DNA from: Nemopilema nomurai
Lineage: Eukaryota > Cnidaria > Scyphozoa > Rhizostomeae > Rhizostomatidae
Direction of reading: 5' to 3'
Length of the DNA: 64,000 nt
Assembly (NCBI GenBank): GCA_003864495.1
Contig: ML133496.1
Coordinates: 565,122 to 629,121, forward strand
Shown: in pieces, positions 1 through 23,077 of the stretch
Position numbering within the stretch: the first letter of the stretch is position 1
How the letters are laid out: each line of letters opens with the position of its first letter
Program-made: the position numbers and the translations under genes
Notes under the pieces: generated by a model
The model's input: only the letters and a program-made list of their open reading frames with translations
Told to the model about the DNA's origin: nothing
Database searches by the model: none

Positions 1-758
1 AACAAAAGCGAGGTAAAAGAGAGAAAATATAGAAAAGTGACTTTGCTTTCTGATCCAATTTATTCATCTAGGTTTAAATTTCTAGTGATCGAGTACAACT
101 TGACAAAATTTACATGCATTCAATTTTTTTGTTTCAAAAGGCATCAAACTCCACTTCTGCAAAGAAAGGAATCACATTCATTTTTCTATATTTCAAAGTA
201 TTGATATACAAACAATTTCCATCAATTTCCATCCGTCAAAATCAACAAACAAAGTGTCTCTAACGATCATAGAGTTAACGATCTGCATTTCTGAGGTGTG
301 ATTATGTCGATTTCTAAGACATCAATGGGCCTAAATAACCCTCAAAAGTTACATAAACTTGATATCAGTCTATCTTATTTATCATGTATAGGTTCACTTG
401 ATTTTCGATTCAGATACTGCAAGATCAACGAGGCAAATATGACTTTCTCTTCAATATAATTTTATGCCAAAGCCAGTCTTTGGTCAGCTACTGAAGGTAC
501 CTATAGTAACAAAAGATAGGGTGCTTAGACGGTGAATAGCCAATTGGCATAAATCAGGGCGGAAAGGGTAGAAAACAGTAGAAGCTGCTTATGTCACTTT
601 GTAACGCGGCCTATTTTGAGGTCCAATATTACCAAAGAACCATTGCATATATAGTTGGCTTATTTATGCACCCTCAAAGAGATGAACAAATTGAATGTCC
701 CAAGCACTGCCATTAAATCTCGAGACACCATCCTGAGTAAATCAGTCCTCCTCATGAG
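1..758. other. 3' flank of the tyrosine-tail gene; no gene seen
   Basis: AT-rich sequence downstream of the minus-strand stop codon at 759-761. I see no convincing exon, domain or repeat. It probably holds the 3' UTR of the minus-strand gene. Confidence 0.4.
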
Positions 759-3590
759 CTAAGACTCCATGGGTATTCTACGGGGAACGAGAGGGGGCAT
801 CTCTTTCTGCCCGTTCTGCAAAGCCCCCTCCACCTTGGACTGCTCTAGGTCATCTTCGTCGCTCTCCCATACGTTTTCGTACGACACACTGCTCGCGTCG
901 CTCTCGTCCCCTTCGCTTCCGTTCGCATATCTTCGGTGGCTGCGATACGCAAAGTTCAAATTCTCGTAATCATCATCGCCACTTCCGATGTCGCCAACGT
1001 CCTTCGCATTGCCGTCGAGAATCGACTCGTCGACATTCGTGTATATGTGGCTACTGTTCTCTGACAACTCATCCACGTTGCTATAAATATGATCATTGTC
1101 GCTGTCGCAGATTCCCTCGACATTATCGTAAATCGGTTCGCCCTCGCAATCGCTTTCGTTGCCCTTCACATTCTGGTAAATGTCCTCGCTAATATCGTCG
1201 TAATCATCGCTTTCGCTTACACAGTAATCCACGGCTCCACTCGTCAACGATTCCTTGCGCTGCGGTGCGCTATGCCCCTGCGCATTTTCACTCTTTCCAG
1301 CCACATCCAATGTTGAATCGCTTTCAGGCATTTCTTCTCCAGATCTCTCTTTCTTGTTGGCAAGTTTTACCTCGATGTTTTCCTGTGGCACCCCTGTGCC
1401 CAATATGCCATTTTCGCCTCGATTATGTCTAATTCCTATCCAATCCTCTGAGAATCTCCCTGCAAATTGAAAAAGGGAAGTCAGTCTAAAGCGTTACCCT
1501 TCCGCCTTGTTCCTCACTCTACTTACCCCGATTACACTCCACTCACATAAGCTAATATTTTTGTTCCTCCCAAAACTCTTTCCTGCCCTCGTTTGGTTTC
1601 TACCTTTCCCCCTTTTTGCCTTTTCTTAATCTCCCCCTTCTATTCACCTACTCTTACCTCTCATCTCCCTCTCATTTTCATTCTAAAAATTCCCCCTCCC
1701 TTGCTTCTCTGCGGTACCCTTTTTCTGGTTCTATACTTTTCAATATCTCCCTTTAAGGTTCTACACTTTTCAATATCCTTATCGATCGTACTCACTCTTG
1801 GAGTTGTCCTCATGTAAACTTGTCTTCGGTAGATAGAGGTCTGATGTTGACTTGCGCATTGGTATTGATAACATGCTGCTACTTGTTTGGTAGCCTCTGT
1901 TCACCAATCCATTCAACGCTTTCACGCCTTGCAAACCCATCCCGCTTTGCACCTTCTGTTCCCCTGCGCTTCCATTGTCTTGCGTCAGCGGGCTCTTTGG
2001 TGCTGCAGGCGAACGCTGGTCTTCTTCTTGCCTCACAGGACTCTGAAATTTCAATCAGTTGGCTCAAACTCGCACGTCTTGCCGTGGTCAATCAAAACCT
2101 TTAAAACCTTAAAAATTGAGCCCCATAAAAGTCACTCACTTTATAGCTAATTTTTTATCATGAACATATTGAAAATATTTGTTTGGAAGGCTTAATTCAA
2201 TATGTCAGTGGGTATTCCAAGGGTAATATTAAGCATTCGCTGTGGAAAACAACATGAATGCTACAAGCTCAATAGCCCCTAACAGTGCCCCACAGGGAAC
2301 CGTTGGGGTACTATGAAAAAACGTATGTGGTGGTTGTCTTGGGACACCCTTGGGGCATTTCTAGCACCCTTGAAGGACCCACGGGATGCTTTCATCTAAA
2401 TTAGAATGAGTTTGTAATCAATTAGAATTTCATTATTCGCAATCATTATAATGGGCAGAGTTACGGTTTTCATGCAAAGACAATTAATTTTTATTGGTCT
2501 TTATGCGTTTAATTGCTTTGCTCTTGATATTCTCAGAAACAAAGTCATGCGCATTATCATATTTGCCAATTTTTCCAATATCAGTGAGCAGTCGGACAGA
2601 ATTTCCATTGCTATCTGTTAGATACAGTGTACAGCGTTAACGCCCACTGCGCAGCCTCCTCACCCTGGGTGGCACTTCCAGTGTCGCTGCCATGCCATCC
2701 AGCTGCAGAGAAGGAGGCTTTTTTGCTTCCCTCTTTGCCAGTTGCGTCTCGTACATGCGCTGCTGGATGATCTCTTTCTCCGCCATGACTCTGGCTGAAA
2801 ATCAAGCAGAATAAACGTGAAATTTTTTCATCTTTTTAATGGCCATTAAAGGAAGCTGGCCGGCTACGAGGCCGGCTACGCTGAGTCAACTAGAACACGC
2901 AAACGTAACCGCTTTTGCTGTGCACAACTCCCTGGCAAGCGAGGCTGGATGCAAAAACGGCGCTTAAGAAATCACGGTATAGCCTTTAGAAACTTAGCAG
3001 TCTTGCATTCAGCTGTTCTTAGAGTCAATTGCAGCTTTTTGTGCACTGACTCGTTTTCTTATAAAATTTCCTAAGACAATACTTTTTTAGTCGTTTCTGA
3101 TCAAACAATACAGTTGTTTTCCTACTGGTAAGTTGAAAGGAGGCCACCACATAGGGCACGGAATTTGAAAATGAGGCAAAGGCCCTTTTTTACTAGCCCT
3201 TCAAAATTCCATAGAGAAGTCAGTTCCTAGGCAATTGTGCAAAATGATTGACAAGGGATTAAATCGAGCAACGAAACTCCAATTAAACGCAGAAATGTGC
3301 TTCTCCTTGAAAACCTTATCACGGCATTTAATGAATCTGAATTAAAAGCTCCTTACCGTGAGCCTTTTCGGCCTGCTTCCTTCTTTTTCTCCTGCGCAAC
3401 TTCCTTTTGCTCCAACGCACCATGTAACTGAATAGGGGAATGAGGAGGAGGAAAACCGAAGCCCCGACCACTATCAAAATATAGAGTCTGACGTCATCGT
3501 CTCTGTTGCCTTTCCTCTGATGTTCCCCAACCCTTGTCATATTCGTTGGCTGTGGTACAATGCCCCCCAGCGCAGGCATGACTGTTGTCT
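759..3590 (-). CDS. transmembrane and phosphotyrosine-scaffold tail exons (LAT-like adaptor or receptor tail)
   Basis: Four phase-compatible minus-strand exons: 3357-3590, 2664-2794, 1796-2042 and 759-1459, the last with the stop codon. The first encodes a short extracellular stretch with an N-glycosylation motif (NMT), one transmembrane helix (core YILIVVGASVFLLLIPLF) and a polybasic juxtamembrane run (KRKLRRRKRRK). The tail is acidic and contains six Y-x-N-[V/L] sites: YQNV, YDNV, YSNV, YTNV, YENL and YENV. It ends in a proline-rich PPLVPRR motif of SH3-ligand type. Phosphorylated Y-x-N is the known GRB2 SH2 ligand, and human LAT uses YVNV/YENL sites. From the ATG at 3577-3579 the model is 433 aa with a short ectodomain, like the LAT/NTAL/PAG adaptors. 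Alternatively, the acceptor before 3590 is in phase with the LamG exon ending at 7188, which would give an 830-aa receptor with a PAN-EGF-LamG ectodomain. Exons and motifs are read directly. GRB2 binding and the adaptor role are inferred. Confidence 0.75.
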
Positions 3591-5182
3591 CTATTGATTA
3601 TATCCCTAAAAAGTCAATAAAACTCTCGTATTGGGTGTTATCCTTTCTAAGCTAAATCTGAAGATTGATTCGTATCCCTAATTTTTTTCAGATCTCCGTC
3701 TACTTGGGAAAATGAGGAAATTACTTTTCACAGCAAAGCACATTTCAGAGTTACAAAAGTACGCGTTATTTAATTATCTCACAACTGTAAATATTGCATC
3801 ATAACTTCTTTTATGACTTTAATTGTTTTTCAACGACGCTGTGATATCTTCGGTTCTCATTGCCGAAACGAGAGGTATCCGGAAATAATGTGACGGAAAA
3901 CACTTTGCACGCTAAATTTTCTCAACTTGTAGTCATAAATAAGTCCGCCTTGATTGAAAATAGCATGATCAAACAAGTAAGATTTAATGAGATTGCCCCA
4001 CCAGCAATTTGCGTACCAACTGATTTGGGTTCTCGTGCATTTAGGGGTTGGGGCTTTCGCAGCGAAACCGAGCTCACGGCAATCATTTAAAGAAAATATT
4101 CATAAATAGAGCAAGCCAGAAAAAGTTTTTAATAATTCAAACATTTCAAGTAAATGCATGTCTTCTTCTCAAATTTTTGTCACTCTTTTCGTGCCAGTGT
4201 CCCCAAAATAGAAACAGAAGCTGCCTAGATTGTAGTTGGTAGTTTTTTTTCTTTCAAAGTTTAAAAATCTAAAAACAGTGAATAAGTATCTATGGGACCT
4301 ACTGTAGTGATATTCATTTGCATGTAATGGGAGAAAAAAATCATCTAGAAGCTTTTTGGCACAGCGAGTCGCTTTGCTCCTCTTTGGGTAATTTAAGGGT
4401 ACTTTGCCCCTCTTTGGGTAATTTAAGGCTACTTCTGTTTACCAGCTTATGTTATACTATGGCTTCTTGTAGAAAGTGAGTTTTTTGACATCAGATCTTT
4501 TGGTACTACTGTCAAAAAGAACAAAACAGCTGGAAAACCTACCTCAGTTCACAATACAACCAATTCGTCTTTGTCCCAGTCAATACCTCTACCAAATACC
4601 TCTTTGCCAGTTAAATACTTTTGTTTAATGCAGTGTGCCGAAAAAACTTAACCTCCAAACCCCAGCTCCTTTTCTAAAACACGTCCGTTTCATGTGTAAT
4701 ATTGTCTTTGCTTCTTCATGGGTAACGTTTCCTATTATCGATGAAGTTATAGCGATAAAGTGTTTCTATTTAGACGTTTCCGCCTTTCGAATCCAATAGG
4801 ACGGTTCGCCACGACTAGCACTTTCCCATTGGGCTCCCTAATTGCAAGATAACAGCTTCTGCAGATAGGTGATTGCATTCTTGTGCTTTTGTCCAATGCG
4901 AAAATGGGATTGTAACCACAGCCTTGTTTAACGAGCACAAAAAGCCATTTGCACGCAAATCAACACCCTAATAACTCACATTCCCTCTTGACCACGCTGG
5001 CATCGCAATGACTAGGCCATCAGTAAGACCGCAAATTAAATGTAACGTGAAACTCCACGAATACTTTGTCATCATAAGCGTTTCTCGCAGTCATGTAAGC
5101 ATCGTTAGGATGTGCTCGATTACGACTGCGCCTGCAATAGGCCCGTCGGATCGAATTGAGAAAATTTCTTGCTTTCTCCAAA
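3591..5182. other. intron or upstream region; no gene seen
   Basis: About 1.6 kb between the transmembrane exon and the duplicated unit. A 34-bp sequence is repeated directly near 4371-4432 (core ctctttgggtaatttaag). The reading frames here are short and match nothing I recognise. I found no signal-peptide or ectodomain exon. This is one reason to suspect that the tail exons join the PAN-EGF-LamG gene further right. Confidence 0.4.
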
Positions 5183-5644
5183 CTGTAGGTTTTTCCAACT
5201 GCAAAATCTCGCGAAAATGGATTTTTATATGCTTGCATCAGAAATAGTTCAGAGTGCATAATTAGAGGGATCAATAAATGCTTTCTATCTTTGCTAGCTT
5301 CGCTTAACCCTTACAGTTCAAAGTCGAGATCGAGCTAAAATCTTTTGGGCTTATTCAGATTTTTTTATAAACGTAATGATTGTTCATGTTAACTCTCTTT
5401 CCTTTTCGTTTTTCTTTTTCTTGCAAGCAGACATTTTGCAGTGAACGCGGTATAGTCGACATAACATTTAGGGAGGACGATACAGTAATGAACATTTCTG
5501 TTAGGATATGATATTCGAATAACTAATTAAAGTTAGAAAACATAATGTAGAGTAAAAACTAATGCAGGTTAGCAGTAATTTTTCGACAAAAGCTCAAAGT
5601 ATGGTTCTTGTCTTGTCGCTAGCCAGTCTTAATGTCATGTTATT

Positions 5645-10585
<4,941 letters not shown>

Positions 10586-13500
10586 CTATCTTGATGAACG
10601 AAGCTCTACAAAATGAGAATAAATAGGAAATCCTAGCCATGTGATCAATGATTTATAGTTTCGAGTGATTATCATGTTTTGACTGCCTGTAAAGAAGCAG
10701 CAGGATTTCGACTGAATGTAATCATTGCCTCCCTCTAAAGTCTTTCCTGAAATAGCTTTTGATTAGGTGTCAGTCTCGTCCCAGGACTGTCTTTGCTAAC
10801 TTTTGATGGAGAACAGGTGCTTTGCGGTATAAAACTTTAAAATAGCTTGAAATAGAGTATGCAGACGTCGGAAAACAACCAAAAATCTGACAAAATAAAT
10901 AGCCAGTTGCGGATCGAAAACACTGGAGGGTGATTGGTTGTAATTGTCGAATCAACGCTACTGAACGCCTTTACCTTACCTAACCTTTGATGGAGGGTAG
11001 CCTGGATGCTCTCAACAAAGTAGCACAGAGGGATGCAGCTAGAAGTTTCAGGTTGTGGATTAATAAGAAGAAGGGAATAAGAAGAAAGGAATAAGAAGAA
11101 AGGAATAAGAAGAAAGGAATAAGAAGTAAGGAATAAGAAGAAAGGAATAAGAAGAAAGGAATAAGAAGAAAGGAATACGAAGGCATCCACGCTTGAAATG
11201 TGTTGCAGTTTGCAGTTTATCTCAAAAGCAAAGTCGCAAAATGCAATGGACAGGGTTGTAATTTTCCACAACTTTTCCAGCCAGCTTCTGATTCCCTTTT
11301 AAGCCGAGTACCCGTGTTCTTTGAAAAACGTACCATAATGTTTTTAAAGCCTGGATATTCCTAGAAATGTGGCTTTTCAAAGTTTGAATCTAGCCTAGTT
11401 CCACTTTATTTGACAACACCCGATCTAAACAACACTTAAGAACTTTGATGTCAGTATTTCCAAATCGTTGTCACCGTACAACATCACCATACTCGAATGA
11501 ATTTCATGCATCTTCGCTTCAATTTGCAAAAAACTTCTGAAACATCCCCATTCAGTAAGGAAACCACAACCCGATAGCAGCTGCTTGGTGTCATGCGAGC
11601 TGGACTTCATTTGCAAACGCTAGGCCTTCAAAGTGTTTAGAATTTCGAGGAAAGCGAAGTCTTTTTATGCCTGACAAAGCGGGCTTCACGCAAAACAATT
11701 AAAACAGACAAAACAGCAACAAGACCTTGAAATCGTATGGGAAAGTGGTGCATGTATATAAAAACGCTTTTCGTCTGACACTCTTTAGAGACATGCACCA
11801 GGCCGTGACAATGTTGACGATCAAACGCTTGCTGGATAATGCTGAAACCAAGTATAAGTCAGTTGGTAGACGACTAAGAGCCGAGTTATTCTGTTCTAGT
11901 TCAAGGCATTGCTTTACTAAACCCCACACTGCTGACTATATCAGACAACGGGAATTCGAGACCGGTGATTCGTGTATGTATTTTTCAATCCATTTTTCTC
12001 TCAAGATAAAGCTGTTTTGCATATCGTGAGGGATCTATTTTCAGCGCGCAAACATTTTTGGATTTCTAGATTAAACTTCCATTCTTCCACTTTCTAGATT
12101 AAACTTCCACAGGTATGACACTGCCTTCTGAAACGGTGTTACATTCTCTTACTAGAACATTAAAAGAGAGAAAAAATTATGATGACGTGAATACCTCTGA
12201 CAGCTACCATCGAACCGGAAAATGAATCCTGAAAATTGCCTTTGCCTACTCTGACATTAACATTTTGCAAGATATGAAGAGCTTTTTTTCAACAGTTTAG
12301 GACACAGGATGGACGCTTGTCTAATTCTCTAAGCACCACGCAACCAAGAACGCCTGCTCCAAGCGGCAATGCGGCAATAAGCAAAGTATACAGAAGAGAA
12401 GCATGTTTAGTGCGTTCTCTATTTACCGTTTTGCCCCCTTACCAACTTCTTGTACAGACGTCCGTGAAACCATAACACACTTACTCTTTTTTGGTGACCA
12501 ATCCTCTACCGTCGTGCCTGTCTTCAAAATGCCTCGACGCGTTTGAGTCAACTCTGGATGAGATCGCTCTAAGCAATCGGATTCACAGCTGCCAAGCAAC
12601 CATTCGACGCCAGTCAATGGCCATAACATTGCGCGCATTAGATGTTTTCTAACCAAGGTGAATTGCAAACCTGTTGATGCCGGTGCCTATTGAGATGTGG
12701 TTAGAGAATGACATTTCGCATCAAAGCTCATTCATGTGTACCTGCCACTCCTAATGACACCAGCAATCCATATCTGAAACCGTTAGCAATCACCAATTCA
12801 TTATGGTTACGCTAATTTGCGTTGAAAATATCAAAACACAAATTTGAGACATCCCTGAGGTTCCCGGTTGGTTAACCTGAATCAAAATGGTACCAACAGT
12901 GGTTCATTAGCTCGCGGTATTTTCCTTTCATTGCACCATTTTGGTGTTCCTTCTGTGCAACCAGCAAAGTAGCCTTGGCTTACTCAAATCTAAATTTAAA
13001 TTAAACTTCCCTATGCTGCGTTGCTTGCTAAAATGACACTTGCCTTGTTTGTGCTTGGTTCATGCACTTTTATTATCCCCTTCACAGAAATATTTGTGTT
13101 AAGGAGGTATCAGAATTTGGGTCAACCTAGTACAAACATGTCGATTAATACCCGTTCGAGAACATTCCAAAATGTTAAAATCACTGTAATTTATATCACT
13201 AAGGATGGATGTCACAGACCTGACTCATATACGTTATTTTTATAACGTTATTTAACTTCAAAAACAGGTTACATAGAATCTATAGGTTATTTATTTGCTT
13301 TGCGTGAATGATTATGAATATTTATGAATAAATAAACTTAGCAAAGTAGTTTGTGCAAATATTTGTTAAAACATTTGCAGTATTAAACGGAACAATTGCA
13401 GTTCTGCATAAGTTTATTTCAGCCCACAAATACAACTGACGGTAGCTTATGTTGAAACGTGATCAAGAGCCGCCATAACTTCATCACCTTATCAGCCAAA

Positions 13501-13760
13501 CATCAGTAACGAAAATCGATTATGCTAATGACTGGAAATTGCAATTTCAAAATTAGTAATATGCGATTTGGAATGAGAATGTGGAGAAATAGCCACAAAA
13601 TGTCGTAAAAGAACACGATTAATCTTCGATGCAAACGTTGGTAGCATTTTAAGCCAAGTTAAAGGGCGTGGCGACAAAAGTTTTCCAGCGGATAAACCCC
13701 GGCCCCTCAGTTTTTATGCTCGTTTTCCTCGCCTTCGGTCTTAATTGCCCTTTCGTTCCT
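10586..13760. other. region upstream of copy-1 gene, no gene recognised
   Basis: Sequence between the copy-1 start codon and the copy-2 unit. It contains several reading frames of up to 100 codons (for example plus-strand 11727-12029). They recur in copy 2, but that only reflects the recent duplication. None shows a domain, signal peptide or convincing exon structure. An acceptor-like ttttgtag just upstream of the ATG (about 10609) suggests a non-coding 5' exon somewhere here. Confidence 0.4.
11062..11177. repeat. 14-bp minisatellite (AATAAGAAGAAAGG)n, copy 1
   Basis: About eight tandem units of 14 bp, purine-rich on the plus strand, upstream of the copy-1 start codon. The copy-2 array differs in unit number and variants. 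Confidence 0.93.
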
Positions 13761-14227
13761 AGGGGTTTTCCAAATCTCGCGAAAATGGATTCATTTTTAT
13801 ATGCTTGCATCAGAAATAGTTCAGAGTGAATAATTAGAGGGATCAATAAATGCTTTCTATCTTTGCTAGCTTCGCTTAACCCTTACAGTTCAAAGTCGAG
13901 ATCGAGCTAAAATCTTTTGGGCTTATTCAGGTTTTTTTATAAACGTAATGATTGTTCATGTTAACTCTCTTTCCTTTTCGTTTTTCTTTTTCTTGCAAGC
14001 AGACATTTTGCAGTGAACGCGGTATAGTCGACATAACATTTAGGGAAGTGGGAGGACGATACAGTAATGAACATTTCTGTTAGGATATGATATTCGAATA
14101 ACTAATTAAAGTTAGAAAACATAATGTAGAGTAAAAACTAATGCAGGTTAGCAGTAATTTTTCGACAAAAGCTCAAAGTATGGTTCTTGTCTTGTCGCTA
14201 GCCAGTCTTTTTTAATGTCATGTTATT

Positions 14228-19209
<4,982 letters not shown>

Positions 19210-19685
19210 CTATCTTGATGAACGAAGCTCTACAAAATGAGAATAAATAGGAAATCCTAGCCATGTGATCAATGATTTATAGTTTCGAGTGATTATCATG
19301 TTTTGACTGCCTGTAAAGAAGCAGCAGGATTTCGACTGAATGTAATCATTGCCTCCCTCTAAGGTCTTTCCTGAAATAGCTTTTGATTAGGTGTCAGTCT
19401 CGTCCCAGGACTGTCTTTGCTAACTTTTGATGGAGAACAGGTGCTTTGCGGTATAAAACTTTAAAATAGCTTGAAATAGAGTATGCAGACGTCGGAAAAC
19501 AACCAAAAATCTGACAAAATAAATAGCCAGTTGCGGATCGAAAACACTGGAGGGTGATTGGTTGTAATTGTCGAATCAACGCTACTGAACGCCTTTACCT
19601 TACCTAACCTTTGATGGAGGGTAGCCTGGATGCTCTCAACAAAGTAGCACAGAGGGATGCAGCTAGAAGTTTCAGGTTGTGGATT

Positions 19686-19814
19686 AATAAGAAGAAGGGA
19701 ATAAGAAGAAAGGAATAAGAAGAAAGGAATAAGAAGAAAGGAATAAGAAGAAAATAATAAGAAGGAAGGAATAAGAAGGAAGGAATAAGAAGAAAGGAAT
19801 AAGAAGAAAGGAAT
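19686..19814. repeat. 14-bp minisatellite (AATAAGAAGAAAGG)n, copy 2
   Basis: Counterpart of 11062-11177, with variant units (aataagaaggaagg, and one aataagaagaaaat) and a slightly different length. Confidence 0.92.
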
Positions 19815-22035
19815 ACGAAGGCATCCACGCTTGAAATGTGTTGCAGTTTGCAGTTTATCTCAAAAGCAAAGTCGCAAAATGCAATGGACAGGGTTGTAAT
19901 TTTCCACAACTTTTCCAGCCAGCTTCTGATTCCCTTTTAAGCCGAGTACCCGTGTTCTTTGAAAAACGTACCATAATGTTTTTAAAGCCTGGATATTCCT
20001 AGAAATGTGGCTTTTCAAAGTTTGAATCTAGCCTAGTTCCACTTTATTTGACAACACCCGATCTAAACAACACTTAAGAACTTTGATGTCAGTATTTCCA
20101 AATCGTTGTCACCGTACAACATCACCATACTCGAATGAATTTCATGCATCTTCGCTTCAATTTGCAAAAGGCTACTGAAACATCCCCATTCAGTAAGGAA
20201 ACCACAACCCGATAGCAGCTGCTTGGTGTCATGCGAGCTCGACTTCATTTGCAAACGCTAGGCCTTCAAAGTGTTTAGAATTTCGAGGAAAGCGAAGTCT
20301 TTTTATGCCTGACAAAGCGGGCTTCACGCAAAACAATTAAAACAGACAAAACAGCAACAAGACCTTGAAATCGTATGGGAAAGTGGTGCATGTATATAAA
20401 AACGCTTTTCGTCTGACACTCTTTAGAGACATGCACCAGGCCGTGACAATGTTGACGATCAAACGCTTGCTGGATAATGCTGAAACCAAGTATAAGTCAG
20501 TTGGTAGACGACTAAGAGCCGAGTTATTCTGTTCTAGTTCAAGGCATTGCTTTACTAAACCCCACACTGCTGACTATATCAGACAACGAGAATTCGAGAC
20601 CGGTGATTCGTGTATGTATTTTTCAATCCACTTTTCTCTCAAGATAAAGCTGTTTTGCATATCGTGAGGAATCTATTTCCAGCGCGCAAACATTTTCGGA
20701 TTTCTAGATTGAACTTCCATTCTTCCACTTTCTAGATTAAACTTCCACAGGTATGACACTGCCTTCTAAAACGGTGTTACATTCTCTTACTAGAACATTA
20801 AAAGAGAGAAAAAAATTATGATGACGTGAATACCTCTGACAGCTACCATCAAACCGGAAAATGAATCCTGAAAATTGCCTTTGCCTACTCTGACATTAAC
20901 ATTTTGCAAGATATGAAGAGCTTTTTTCAACAGTTTAGGACACAGGATGGACGCTTGTCTAATTCTCTAAGCACCACGCAACCAAGAACGTCTGCTCCAA
21001 GAAGTGATCAAATGCTGCTAATGATCAATGCGGCAATAAGCAAAGTATACAGAAGAGAAGCATGTTTAGTGCGTCCTCTATTTACCGTTTTGCCCCCTTA
21101 CCCACTTCTTGTACAGACGTCCGTGAAACCATAACACACTTACTATTTTTTGGTGACCAATCCACCACCTTTTTGTTGCCAGTCTTCAAAATGCCTGGAC
21201 GCGTTTGAATCAACTCTGGATGAAATCGCTTAAGCAATCGGATCCACAGCTGCCAAGCAACCATTCGACGCCAGTCAATGGCCATAAAATTGCGCGCATT
21301 AGATGTTTTCTAACCAAGGTGAATTGCAAACCTGTTGATGCCGGTGCCTATTGAGATGTGGTTAGAGAATGACATTTCGCATCAAAGCTCATTCATGTTG
21401 ACCTGCCACTCCTAATGACACCAGCAATCCATATCTGAAACCGTTAGCAATCACCAAATAATTATGGTTACGCTGATTTGCCTTGAAAATATCAAAACAT
21501 GAATTTGAGACATCCCTGAGGTTCCCGGTTGGTTAACCTGAATCAAAATGGTACCAACAGTGGTTCATTAGCTCGCGGTATTTTCCTTTCATTGCACCAT
21601 TTTGGTGTTCCTTCTGCGCAACCAGCAAAGTAGCCTTGGCTTACTCAAATCTAAATTTAAATTAAACTTCCCTATGCTGCGTTGCTTGCTAAAATGACAC
21701 TTGCCTTGTTTGTGCTTGGTTCATGCACTTTTATTATTCCCTTCACAGACATATTTGTGTTAAGGAGGTATCAGAATTTGGGTCAACCTAGTACAAACAT
21801 GTCGATTAATACCCGTTCGAGAACATTCCAAAATGTTAAAATCACTGTAATTTATATCACTAAGGATGGATGTCACAGACCTGACTCATATACGTTATTT
21901 TTATAACGTTATTTAACTTCAAAAACAGGTTACATAGAATCTATAGGTTATTTATTTGCTTTGCGTGAATGATTATGAATATTTATGAATAAATAAACTT
22001 AGCAAAGTAGTTTGTGCAAATATTTGTTGAAACAT

Positions 22036-22452
22036 AACTTGAAAATTCAGGCTGTACAGATCCATATTATCATGTTCGTTTGGACACGTTACATGTGAAC
22101 TCTTCGTGGGATTTTGAAGCCCCCCCCTGCCTTTTGGTAAGGGGGGCAAGGGGTGGGGGGCAAAATTCCCTTTTAGTAATTCATTTTAAGAATCTTACAT
22201 GCGATGCAAAGGAAATCATGACTCAACACTTCGAGTTGTTATCACTGACATAAACATTGACATAAAGTTGCTTCTAAGCAGGAGACATCCTGAAGTTCTT
22301 CAGATTCCATACACAAGACATATGAAGACCCTAGTTTCTAATAATTGATTGATTGTTTATTGATCTATTATTTACAAATTTGATTTTGTCTTTTGTATTC
22401 TTATGAGTGCAGAATGAAAGTGTATGGCCGAAAGGCGTTCGATTATCGTTAG
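22036..22452. other. about 0.4-kb segment present only in copy 2
   Basis: Copy 1 reads directly from caaatatttgttaaaacat into ttgcagtattaaacggaac. In copy 2 about 417 bp lie between the matching flanks. The extra segment has a G/C-run palindrome-like stretch (agcccccccctgcc ... ggcaaggggtggggggc) and a tgattgattgtttattga tract. No coding frame, clear target-site duplication or terminal repeat is visible, so insertion in copy 2 and deletion in copy 1 are both possible. Confidence 0.7.
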
Positions 22453-23077
22453 AAACGGAACAATTGTAGATCTTCATAAGTTTACTTCAGCCCACAAATA
22501 CAACTGACGGTAACTTATGTTGAAACGTGATCAAGTGCCGCCATAACTTCATCACCTTACCAGCCAAACATCAGTAACGAAAATCGATTATGCTAATGAC
22601 TGGAATTTGCAATTTCAAAATTAGTAATATGCGATTTGGAATGAGAATGTGGAGAAATAGCCACAAAATGTCGTAAAAGAACACAATTAATCTTCGATGC
22701 AAACGTTGGTAGCATTTTAAGCCAAGTTAAAGGGCGTGGCGACAAAAGTTTTCCAGCGGATAAACCCCGGACCCCGAGTTTTTATGCTCGTTTTCCTCGC
22801 CTTCGGTCTTGATTGCCCTTTCGTTCCTAGCCGCCCCCCTTGCCCCACAATCGCTCCCGCGTCCCTGCCCTTGACTAACAGTTTAATTTCATTGATGCAG
22901 TGATAAACTTTTCGGCATCGCGGTAAATATAAATCTGGATGTTGACATGCAAACGAGATCACACTTCCTGAAGAGGAGGTTCGACAGGTAAGAAAAACAG
23001 ATGGATGATGTAAGGAGAATGGTGTGGGGAAAAACGATCATTAATTTACGGTGTGCCCAAAAATCATTAAAGAAAAT

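Noticed and set aside
11727..12029. 100-codon plus-strand frame conserved in copy 2 (20365-20667)
   Set aside because: Identity follows from the recent duplication. No domain, signal, splice partner or codon evidence was found.
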